A stretch of 8,279 bases of DNA from Neisseriaceae bacterium (GTDB lineage: Bacteria > Pseudomonadota > Gammaproteobacteria > Burkholderiales > Neisseriaceae): contig JAGNPU010000064.1 in the NCBI GenBank assembly GCA_017989485.1, forward strand, positions 1 through 8,279, given 5' to 3'. The position numbers and the translations under genes were made by a program. The notes beneath the pieces are model-generated. The model had not been told where the DNA came from. It did not search any database and was given only the letters and a program-made list of their open reading frames with translations. Shown in pieces: positions 1-8,279 of this stretch. Each line of letters starts with the position of its first letter. The first letter of the stretch is position 1.

Positions 1-719
1 AAACACACCACCCCATCCTCATCATAAAACCCCAAAGACGACCAGTGGCCGAACAATATCGTATGGCTGGCATAGGCTTTGTGTTCTGCTTTAAACCACG
101 GTATTAAATCTTCCGGCATTTTCTTAGGCTTGCCCTTAAAGTCTAGGTCTAAAGCCCCATCGACATTAATCGCCCGCGTGCGGGTGAGCACGTTCATGAT
201 TAAGCGCAGCCTGTCCATGCCCTCTAAATCGTCGCTATAGCGGTTGGGCGTATTGCCATACATGTGGGCAAACACCTCGCGGTAATACACCGAGGTCAAG
301 GCCATTTCCACTTCTGCGGCCAGCCCCAAGGCATCTGCCACCGACCATTCCGGCAACAGGCCGGCGTGGACCATGGCGTACCGATCATTGGCCAACATCA
401 GCGGTTGGGCCCGCAGCCAGTCCAATAAAATCCTGTGGTCATCGGCCTGTAAAATGGGGTCTAGGGTGTCGCCTTTTTTGAGGCGCCCACAGCCTTCAGA
501 GACGGCCAGTAGGTGTAAGTCATGATTGCCCAAAACGGTTTGCATGCAGTCTGCGTGCTGCATGATGAACCGCAGGGTTTCTAACGATTTGGGGCCTCGG
601 TTGACGAGGTCGCCGGTCAGCCAGAGTGTGTCTTTGCCATAGTTAAAGTCTAATTTGTGCAATAAGGCCTGAAACTCGTCAAAACAACCTTGTAAGTCGC
701 CAATGACATAATGCGCCAT
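1..719 (-). CDS. apaH: Symmetrical bis(5'-nucleosyl)-tetraphosphatase ApaH, C-terminus cut by window edge
   Basis: ApaH hydrolyses diadenosine tetraphosphate (Ap4A) and related dinucleotides to two nucleoside diphosphates in the cytoplasm, keeping these stress-linked nucleotides low. The visible 239 codons begin MAHYVIGDLQGC and carry the metallophosphoesterase motifs in order: GDLQG (residues 7-11), GDLVNRG (36-42) and GNHD (64-67), followed by LHLLA, a VHAG segment and, near the left edge, FGHW. The first motif has Gln where E. coli ApaH has His (GDVHG); from memory this GDLQG form is common in Pseudomonas and Neisseria homologues, so it is not a defect. E. coli ApaH is about 280 residues, so roughly 40 are missing at the window edge, and no frameshift is visible. 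The start is set by homology and by AAGGA (728-732) eight bases upstream of ATG. It is transcribed leftward and diverges from puuP. Identity is near certain. Confidence 0.95.
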   Translation of the reverse strand, partial: MAHYVIGDLQGCFDEFQALLHKLDFNYGKDTLWLTGDLVNRGPKSLETLRFIMQHADCMQTVLGNHDLHLLAVSEGCGRLKKGDTLDPILQADDHRILLDWLRAQPLMLANDRYAMVHAGLLPEWSVADALGLAAEVEMALTSVYYREVFAHMYGNTPNRYSDDLEGMDRLRLIMNVLTRTRAINVDGALDLDFKGKPKKMPEDLIPWFKAEHKAYASHTILFGHWSSLGFYDEDGVVC

Positions 720-725
720 GATGTT

Positions 726-799
726 AATCCTTGTGTGCTTCTTTGCGGCGGGTAAAGTGATGATCCACGTGGGTGCGATCGGCTGCGGCCATTTTAACA
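726..799 (-). promoter_or_regulatory. Candidate extended -10 promoter and ribosome binding site of apaH
   Basis: Read on the minus strand, TGT followed by TAAAAT (799 down to 791) matches an extended -10 element, with five of six bases of TATAAT. No good -35 is seen at the usual distance, as expected for the extended -10 class. Transcription would begin near 784, giving a leader of about 65 bases. AAGGA at 732-728 then serves as the ribosome binding site. The promoter is an inference from the motif alone; the ribosome binding site is firmer. Confidence 0.4.
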
Positions 800-814
800 C
801 CATTTATTCTCGGC

Positions 815-848
815 AAGGCAGACCATCATTACTATGATGTTTTGCCTT
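815..848. repeat. Strong 34-base hairpin between apaH and puuP
   Basis: Bases 815-829 pair with 834-848 around a TACT loop: AAGGCA with TGCCTT on the outside, CATCAT with ATGATG on the inside, and between them one G-T, one A-T and one C-T mismatch. That is about 14 pairs out of 15. Neither strand has a T tract directly after it, so it does not look like a standard intrinsic terminator. It lies just upstream of the proposed apaH promoter. It could be a short interspersed repeat, a protein site or an RNA processing structure. Only one copy is present in the window. Confidence 0.6.
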
Positions 849-921
849 ACGCTTCAAAGGCCTGGCGCTGTTTTTCAATGTTTTAGAGACACAGATCAGC
901 ATTTGTATCAAAAACCACGAG

Positions 922-957
922 ATTCTATGGCCTACAGGCCTTGAATCCATGTAGAAT
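922..957. repeat. Imperfect inverted repeat in the apaH-puuP gap
   Basis: ATTCTATGG (922-930) is complementary to CCATGTAGAAT (947-957) if two bases (TG) are bulged, giving nine pairs around a 16-base loop. The loop region overlaps a second small palindrome, GGCCTACAGGCC (929-940). The right arm contains TAGAAT, a possible -10 element for puuP, so this could be an operator. Length and spacing are also compatible with chance. Confidence 0.3.
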
Positions 958-985
958 TGCCCCCCGTTTGAATCAGATGAAACTC

Positions 986-1056
986 GGGCCTTTGCGCCCA
1001 CCGTGGGTAGGCTCGCCAATGATGCCGGCCCATTTTTTGTTTGCCCACGCCGTGGG
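986..1056 (+). promoter_or_regulatory. Possible structured leader or attenuator upstream of puuP
   Basis: Several GC-rich pairings compete here. GGGCC (986-990) can pair with GGCCC (1027-1031), which is followed by A and six T (1033-1038), a terminator-like layout enclosing the small hairpin CCCAC-C-GTGGG (997-1007). Alternatively, 1002-1010 can pair with 1041-1049 in nine pairs (six Watson-Crick pairs of CGTGGG with CCCACG, then G-T, A-T and G-T), which puts the T run in the loop. A second hairpin CCCAC-GCC-GTGGG (1044-1056) competes with that helix. The arrangement resembles an attenuator or riboswitch expression platform, but no known aptamer is recognised and no promoter is proven upstream. 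Confidence 0.25.
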
Positions 1057-1137
1057 GTCTGATGTCAGAACGGGTTTACGGGGGTTTTACTCATTATTTA
1101 GATTGCGCAATGGTCGCACAGCTTTAGCCTGCTATAC

Positions 1138-1152
1138 GGGGGATTGTTTATG
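1138..1152 (+). promoter_or_regulatory. Ribosome binding site that decides the puuP start
   Basis: GGGGGA at 1138-1143 lies six bases before ATG at 1150. An in-frame TTG at 1144 would sit directly against the purine run with no spacing, so ATG at 1150 is the better start and the protein begins MSVDVQQ. Confidence 0.65.
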
Positions 1153-2520
1153 AGCGTGGATGTACAACAAGCCAGCCCAGGGTTGAAAAAAACCTTGGTT
1201 TTGTGGCAGGTGATTATCGTAGGGTTGGCCACCATGCAGCCGATGACCGTATTTGATACGTTCGGCATTGTGGGCAATAAAAGCGACAATCATGTGCCGA
1301 GTGCCTACATTGTGGCCTTAGTGGCCATGCTGTTCACGGCCTTGAGCTACGGCCACATGGCCAGACGTTTTCCCTCGGCAGGCTCTGCTTATACCTATAC
1401 CCAGCGGACCATTAGCCCAAGTTTGGGCTTTTTGGTGGGCTGGACGTCGCTGCTGGACTATTTGTTCATGCCGATGATTAATATTTTGTTGGCGACGATA
1501 TACCTACACACGCTGTTCCCCGAGACGCCGACGTGGATTTTTGTGGTTTCCTTGTCCATCATGATGACGGCGGTCAACCTCAAGGGCATTGAGATTGTGG
1601 CCCACTTTAATACCGTAATTGTGGTGTTCCAGCTGCTTTTTATGGCGGTGTTTGTGGGCATGGTCGTCTATGGTTTAAACGAAGGCGCCGGTGCCGCCAC
1701 CTTGGTCAGTAAAGAGCCGTTTGTGTCGCCAGATTTGGCGTTTTCCGGGGTGGTGGCGGGGGCGACCATTTTGTGCTTTTCCTTCTTGGGTTTTGACGGC
1801 TTAAGCTCGCTGTCGGAAGAAACCAAGGATGCCGCCCGGGTCATCCCCAAGGCCATTTTCTTGACCACCTTAATCGGCGGCGTGATCTTCATCATCACGA
1901 CTTATTTTTTGCAGCTGTATTTTCCACACACCGAATCGGTGTTTGAAAAACCCGATGAAAGCCAGCCGGAAATCTTCTTATACGTGGCCGGCAAGGCGTT
2001 TCAATCGGTGGGGCTGTGCTTTTCTATTGTGACCGTGTTTGCGTCTGGCATTGCCGCCCATACGGGCGCTTCGCGCCTGATGTATGTGATGGGCCGAGAC
2101 GGCATTTTTCCGAAGCGGTTTTTTGGCCACGTGCACCCGAAATGGCAAACGCCTTCGGTCAACGTGGTGATTGTCGGCATCGTGGCGTTTTCAGCCATTT
2201 TTTTGGATTTAGAAGAGGCGCTGCACCTGGTGAATTTTGGGGCTTTGACGGCGTTTACCTTTGTTAATCTGTCGGTCATCGTGCAGTATTACATCCGCGA
2301 CAAACGTCGTCGTGGCGTGATGAACAACATAAAGTACTTAATTTTGCCGACCTGCGGCACGTTGACCATTGGCCTGCTGTGGTATTTCATCGAGGTGGAA
2401 TCGCTGTATCGCGGCCTGATTTGGATGGCGCTGGGGGTGGTGTATTTGGCGGTGGTGACCAAGGGCTTTAGGCAATACCCACAGGCCTTCTTGGATAAGG
2501 CACCGATTACCGAAGATTAG
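1150..2520 (+). CDS. puuP: Putrescine importer PuuP-like, APC superfamily permease
   Basis: A 456-residue inner-membrane permease expected to import putrescine by proton-driven transport. It matches my memory of E. coli PuuP (about 461 residues) along its whole length: LWQV and PMTVFDTFGIV (about 18-41), SDNHVPSAYIVAL (45-57), FPSAGSAYTYTQ (74-85), SLLDYLFMPMINILLA (100-115), CFSFLGFD (209-216), LSEETKDAARVIPKAIFLT (221-239), ASRLMYVMGRDGIFPKR (307-323) and VNFGALTAFTFVNLSV (361-376). About 12 hydrophobic segments are visible. Tyr104 corresponds to E. coli Tyr110, which I recall as important for putrescine uptake. The stretch from residue 32 to 115 follows PuuP much more closely than the antiporter PotE. 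No puuA, puuB, puuC, puuD or puuR gene is in the window, so it appears as a single-gene unit ended by the terminator at 2542-2577. A related amine or amino acid as substrate cannot be excluded. Confidence 0.85.
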   Translation: MSVDVQQASPGLKKTLVLWQVIIVGLATMQPMTVFDTFGIVGNKSDNHVPSAYIVALVAMLFTALSYGHMARRFPSAGSAYTYTQRTISPSLGFLVGWTSLLDYLFMPMINILLATIYLHTLFPETPTWIFVVSLSIMMTAVNLKGIEIVAHFNTVIVVFQLLFMAVFVGMVVYGLNEGAGAATLVSKEPFVSPDLAFSGVVAGATILCFSFLGFDGLSSLSEETKDAARVIPKAIFLTTLIGGVIFIITTYFLQLYFPHTESVFEKPDESQPEIFLYVAGKAFQSVGLCFSIVTVFASGIAAHTGASRLMYVMGRDGIFPKRFFGHVHPKWQTPSVNVVIVGIVAFSAIFLDLEEALHLVNFGALTAFTFVNLSVIVQYYIRDKRRRGVMNNIKYLILPTCGTLTIGLLWYFIEVESLYRGLIWMALGVVYLAVVTKGFRQYPQAFLDKAPITED

Positions 2521-2541
2521 GGTTGAGTATGTGCCTTGGAT

Positions 2542-2577
2542 AAAAACCGCCCAGCATGGTGACTGGGCGGTTTTTTT
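2542..2577 (+). terminator. Intrinsic terminator of puuP, probably bidirectional
   Basis: ACCGCCCAG (2546-2554) pairs perfectly with CTGGGCGGT (2563-2571) around an eight-base loop, followed by seven T (2571-2577). Five A bases (2542-2546) on the left give a T tract on the minus strand too, so it can back up the metF terminator. It lies 22 bases after the puuP stop. Confidence 0.93.
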
Positions 2578-2626
2578 GTGCGACGTGCTGGCGCTAGGGC
2601 CTTTGGGTGTCGTTCTCAGTCCCCAT

Positions 2627-2656
2627 AAAAAACGCCCGGCGTAGACGCTGGGCGTT
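2627..2656 (-). terminator. Intrinsic terminator of the metE-metF operon
   Basis: Bases 2631-2641 (AACGCCCGGCG) pair with 2646-2656 (CGCTGGGCGTT) around TAGA, with one G-T pair. On the minus strand this is followed by a run of T, read from six A at 2627-2632. It begins 20 bases after the metF stop and, with the puuP terminator, insulates the two convergent units. Confidence 0.92.
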
Positions 2657-2676
2657 GGGAGGTTACCGGGCCTAAG

Positions 2677-5891
<3,215 letters not shown>

Positions 5892-6023
5892 GGTGTGTTT
5901 CTCCTAATTGAATAATGAATGGCCATTACGGGATGGCGGCGTCTGTCGTGAAACAGAATCAAGGCATGAGGGGGTGAGCATGGCTGGATGGCCTTGGGCA
6001 TCATCATGCAGCGTAAACATTTG

Positions 6024-6037
6024 GCCGTCTAGACGGT
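6024..6037. promoter_or_regulatory. Operator-like dyad downstream of the metE start site
   Basis: CCGTCTAGACGG (6025-6036) is a perfect 12-base palindrome with a G-T pair outside it. It lies about 10 to 23 bases downstream of the predicted transcription start of metE and shares 11 of 14 bases with the dyad at 6060-6073. A repressor site is the simplest reading. An RNA hairpin at the 5' end of the transcript is the alternative. Its GCCGTCT resembles the first part of the neisserial uptake sequence, but the rest does not match. Confidence 0.45.
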
Positions 6038-6053
6038 TGGATGGCGTGAGTTG

Positions 6054-6082
6054 ACTATAGCCATCTAAACGGCTAATTGCAA
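6054..6082 (-). promoter_or_regulatory. Sigma-70 promoter of metE-metF
   Basis: On the minus strand, TTGCAA (6082-6077) and TATAGT (6059-6054) are separated by exactly 17 bases; each element keeps at least four of six consensus bases. Transcription would start near 6047, leaving a leader of about 155 bases before the metE ATG. The 17-base spacer contains a dyad (6060-6073), so a protein bound there would compete with RNA polymerase. I see no gene for a met regulator next to it and no SAM or cobalamin riboswitch that I recognise in the leader. Confidence 0.7.
6060..6073. promoter_or_regulatory. Operator-like dyad between -35 and -10 of metE
   Basis: GCCATCTAAACGGC is an imperfect palindrome (two mismatched pairs of seven) that fills most of the spacer of the metE promoter. 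It matches the dyad at 6024-6037 at 11 of 14 bases, and their centres are 36 bases apart. The position is typical for a repressor operator. It does not match the MetJ box (AGACGTCT) or the LysR-type MetR pattern (TGAA...TTCA) as I know them. Confidence 0.45.
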
Positions 6083-6285
6083 GAATTAAAAAAACCAATA
6101 GGCATTTATTTTTTAGGGTTGATGGCCGTGGTGGTTTTTAATCTAGATAAATCAATTGCTTGCTTGTTGTTTGGGCTGTGGTTTATTTGGCCATTCATCA
6201 GGAGGGCCGCGTGGCCAAGATGATGAACGCGTCCGCGCACGGGCAGATTTGTGGCACAATAAGGCCACTTAAGAAAGAAAGACAC
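6083..6285 (+). other. AT-rich upstream region of rep, no gene seen
   Basis: Together with the metE leader (5892-6053) this makes up the 394-base gap between the divergent metE and rep genes. No gene is recognised. It contains an eight-base palindrome ATCTAGAT (6141-6148) and a weak possible rep promoter: TTGCTT at 6160-6165 and TTTATT at 6182-6187, with a 16-base spacer. A small GTGGC/GCCAC stem (6251-6268) lies just before the rep start. The promoter call is tentative. Confidence 0.3.
6200..6213 (+). promoter_or_regulatory. Strong ribosome binding site with an upstream in-frame GTG of rep
   Basis: AGGAGG (6200-6205) stands five bases before GTG at 6211, which is in frame with rep and has no stop codon before ATG 6286. 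Using it would add 25 residues (VAKMMNASAHGQ and so on) ahead of the conserved start. The ribosome binding site at 6286 is weaker (AAGAAAGA at 6271-6278). Homology favours 6286, and the sequence signal favours 6211. Confidence 0.4.
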
Positions 6286-8279
6286 ATGAGCGCCAAACTG
6301 AATCAACCCCAACAAGCGGCGATAGCCTATTTGGCGGGCCCCCTCCTGGTTTTGGCGGGTGCCGGCAGTGGTAAAACCCGAGTCATCACCCACAAAGTGG
6401 CGCATTTGATTAACGACATGGGCTACCAGGCACACCATATTGCCGCCATTACCTTTACCAATAAGGCGGCCAAAGAAATGGGCGAGCGCCTGAGCGCCCT
6501 CTTGCCTAAGGCCAGCCTGAAAGGCCTAACCGTGTGCACTTTTCATGCCTTGGGCATGAAGATTTTGCGCGAAGAGGCGGGGCACGTGGATTACAAGGCC
6601 AAGTTTTCGGTTTTGGACGGCAACGATGCGCAAAAAATTCTGGTGGAGCTGATCAACACCACCGGCAAAGAGGTTTTGTTTAACGCTCAGGGGCAGATAT
6701 CCAAGTGGAAAAATGAGCTGATCAACCCAGAGCAGGCGCTGGTGTTGGCCGAAAATGAGTGGGAGCGGCAAATGGCGCAGGCCTATGCCAGCTATCAGGC
6801 CACGCTGAGGGCCTACCAGGCTTTTGATTTCGACGATTTAATCAAAATCCCCACCGAATTGCTGCGCGACAACGCCATCATTAGGGGGAAGTGGCAAAGC
6901 CGTCTACGCTATTTGCTGGTCGACGAGTATCAGGACACCAATACCTGCCAATATGAGCTGGTCAAGCTATTGGCCGGTGCGCAGGGCATGTTTACCGCCG
7001 TCGGCGACGATGACCAAAGCATTTACGCCTGGCGGGGCGCCAACGTTGAAAACCTGCGCCAATTACAAACCGACTTTCCCAATTTGAACGTGATTAAGCT
7101 GGAGCAAAATTACCGGTCGACGGCGCGCATTTTGAAGGCCGCGAATCAGGTGATTAAAAATAATCCAGACAAACTGTTTGAAAAAAAATTGTGGAGTGAG
7201 TTTGGGATGGGCGAGATGATAGACGTGATCGCCTGCAACAGCGAAGACCATGAGGCAGAAGTCGTCGTCAGCCGCCTATTGCGGCATAAAACCGTGCACA
7301 ATAAGCTGTTTCAGGATTACGCCATTTTGTATCGTGGCAATCACCAGGCGCGCATTTTTGAACAGGCTTTGCGCAATCAGCGCGTGCCTTATCAGCTGTC
7401 CGGTGGCCAAAGTTATTTTGACAAGGCCGAGATTAAAGACGTCTTGGCCTATGTGCGATTGTTGCAAAACCCAGACGATGACCCTGCGTTTATCCGCGCC
7501 TTAACCACGCCCAAGCGCGGCGTGGGCAACACCAGTTTGGAAAAGCTAAACCATTATGCCAAGGCCCATAACCTGAGCCTGTATGAAGCCACACAGCTGC
7601 CTGAAGCCATAGAGGCCTTGGGTAAGGCACCGGCCGAGGCGGTGTTGGCGTTTATGGCCATGGTGCAACAGACCACGCATGAGGCGGGGCGGGGCAATGC
7701 CGGCGAGGTCTTGCAAAAGCTGTTGACGCAGATTGATTATGAAAATCATTTATACCGTACCGAAGAGCCCAAGCCGGCCGAAATCAAATGGCGTAACGTG
7801 CAAGATTTATGCGGCTGGCTAGGCCGTAAAAGCGATGAGGACGACAAAAGCCTGATCGATCTGGCCCAGACCATGGCCTTAATGAGCCTGCTGGAAGGCC
7901 AGTCAGATGAGGAGCAGGACGCCATTCGCCTGTCGACGCTGCACGCTTCCAAAGGCTTGGAATACCCCCATGTGTATTTAATCGGCTGTGAGGAAGGTAT
8001 TTTGCCGCATGCGGAGTCGCAGGAGCCGGGCAAAATTGAAGAAGAGCGGCGCCTCATGTATGTGGGGATCACGCGGGCCAAGAGCACGTTAACGGTGAGT
8101 TACTGCGTCAAGCGTCGCCGCGCCGGCACCTGGCATTTCCCGCAGCCGTCTCGGTTTATTGCCGAAATGCCGCAAGAAGACCTGATGATTTATGGCCGCA
8201 AGGGCAGTGCGCCCATCGTCAGTAAGGAAGAGGGTAAGGAACGCTTAAGCGGATTACGGGCCATGTTGGCCAATAAATA
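6286..8279 (+). CDS. rep: ATP-dependent DNA helicase Rep, stop codon cut by window edge
   Basis: A superfamily 1A 3'-5' DNA helicase that in E. coli clears proteins ahead of replication forks and helps restart. The 664 codons seen compare with 673 residues in E. coli Rep. Motifs in order: Q motif region LNQPQQAA (5-12), Walker A AGAGSGKT (24-31, Lys30), TFTNKAAKEM (56-65), TFHALG (85-90), DEYQDT (213-218), GDDDQSIYAWRG (240-251), EQNYRS (273-278), LHASKGLEYP (552-561) and EERRLMYVGITRA (586-598). WKNEL (141-145), the close match of LVDEYQDTNTCQYELVKLL with Rep, and a C-terminus ending LRAMLANK like E. coli LKAMMAAK favour Rep over UvrD or PcrA. The window ends after TA, almost certainly the stop codon. 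The start at 6286 is chosen because it matches the N-terminus of E. coli Rep. The gene diverges from metE and appears monocistronic here. Confidence 0.95.
   Translation, partial: MSAKLNQPQQAAIAYLAGPLLVLAGAGSGKTRVITHKVAHLINDMGYQAHHIAAITFTNKAAKEMGERLSALLPKASLKGLTVCTFHALGMKILREEAGHVDYKAKFSVLDGNDAQKILVELINTTGKEVLFNAQGQISKWKNELINPEQALVLAENEWERQMAQAYASYQATLRAYQAFDFDDLIKIPTELLRDNAIIRGKWQSRLRYLLVDEYQDTNTCQYELVKLLAGAQGMFTAVGDDDQSIYAWRGANVENLRQLQTDFPNLNVIKLEQNYRSTARILKAANQVIKNNPDKLFEKKLWSEFGMGEMIDVIACNSEDHEAEVVVSRLLRHKTVHNKLFQDYAILYRGNHQARIFEQALRNQRVPYQLSGGQSYFDKAEIKDVLAYVRLLQNPDDDPAFIRALTTPKRGVGNTSLEKLNHYAKAHNLSLYEATQLPEAIEALGKAPAEAVLAFMAMVQQTTHEAGRGNAGEVLQKLLTQIDYENHLYRTEEPKPAEIKWRNVQDLCGWLGRKSDEDDKSLIDLAQTMALMSLLEGQSDEEQDAIRLSTLHASKGLEYPHVYLIGCEEGILPHAESQEPGKIEEERRLMYVGITRAKSTLTVSYCVKRRRAGTWHFPQPSRFIAEMPQEDLMIYGRKGSAPIVSKEEGKERLSGLRAMLANK

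Larger units (their letters stand above)
793..1149. other. Gene-free region between apaH and puuP
   Basis: No convincing gene is present on either strand. The short open frames here (for example about 71 codons on the minus strand at 804-1019 and about 70 codons on the plus strand at 941-1153) have no recognisable domain and no good ribosome binding site, and the plus-strand one runs into puuP in another frame. The region holds the hairpin at 815-848, a dyad at 922-957 and GC-rich stems at 986-1056. Possible puuP promoters are weak: TAGAAT at 952-957 (five of six of the -10 consensus, no good -35), or TTTACG at 1075-1080 with TTAGAT 17 bases further on. Confidence 0.5.

Noticed and set aside
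1..719. Gln instead of His in the first metal motif of ApaH (GDLQG) as a lost active-site residue
   Set aside because: The same form is usual in ApaH of Pseudomonas and Neisseria as I recall them, so it is a family variant.
724..792. A 22-codon minus-strand frame (MAAADRTHVDHH...) just upstream of apaH
   Set aside because: Its ATG overlaps the proposed -10 element, so it would not be in the apaH transcript, and no clear ribosome binding site precedes it.
804..1019. Minus-strand open frame of about 71 codons
   Set aside because: No recognisable domain, no ribosome binding site, and it runs through the hairpins of the gap; probably a chance frame.
941..1153. Plus-strand open frame of about 70 codons ahead of puuP
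   Set aside because: No homology recognised, no ribosome binding site, and its end overlaps the puuP start in another frame.
6024..6034. GCCGTCT read as a neisserial DNA uptake sequence
   Set aside because: The following bases (AGA) break the GCCGTCTGAA core, and no complete uptake sequence was found elsewhere in the window.
5931..6045. GGATGGC occurring three times in the metE leader (5931, 5986, 6039) at spacings of 53-55 bases
   Set aside because: Seven-base matches without shared flanks; too short to separate from chance.
5892..6047. SAM, SAH or cobalamin riboswitch in the metE leader
   Set aside because: None of the conserved cores I know for these classes could be placed in the leader.
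5915..6198. Inverted copies of TGGCCATTCAT near the metE start and upstream of rep
   Set aside because: Only 11 bases, no further flanking match, and no sign of a mobile element end such as a target duplication or transposase.

Overview
The window looks like an ordinary stretch of a betaproteobacterial chromosome. The protein sequences and the metE-metF pairing suggest Neisseriales or a relative, but I cannot fix the genus. No complete neisserial DNA uptake sequence was found by eye. There are four complete or nearly complete genes (puuP, metF, metE, rep) and one gene cut by the left edge (apaH). I saw no mobile element, CRISPR array, tRNA or rRNA, and no protein that points to a novel multi-gene system.

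Layout. Positions 1-719 (minus) hold most of apaH, a dinucleoside tetraphosphate hydrolase whose C-terminus lies outside the window. Positions 720-1149 are a gene-free gap with inverted repeats: a strong hairpin at 815-848, a weaker dyad at 922-957, and a GC-rich set of mutually exclusive stems at 986-1056 just upstream of puuP. Positions 1150-2520 (plus) encode a putrescine importer of the PuuP type (APC superfamily). Two back-to-back intrinsic terminators (2542-2577 and 2627-2656) separate it from the convergent metE-metF operon. metE (5891 to 3609) is followed after 25-30 bases by metF (3582 to 2677). Positions 5892-6285 hold a well-formed metE promoter with two related dyads placed like operators, and the upstream region of rep. 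rep (6286 to the right edge) encodes a Rep-family 3'-5' DNA helicase that is complete except for the last base of its stop codon.

How the genes relate. MetF makes 5-methyltetrahydrofolate, and MetE uses its polyglutamylated form to methylate homocysteine to methionine, so this operon is one functional unit. apaH, puuP and rep have separate roles (alarmone breakdown, polyamine uptake, replication restart) and appear to be independent transcription units. Polyamine synthesis draws on S-adenosylmethionine, but nothing in the sequence ties puuP to the met operon.

The observations most worth checking are non-coding or at single residues: the twin dyads at the metE promoter, the competing RNA structures before puuP, the upstream in-frame GTG of rep with its strong ribosome binding site, and a serine in MetE where E. 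coli has the redox-sensitive Cys645.
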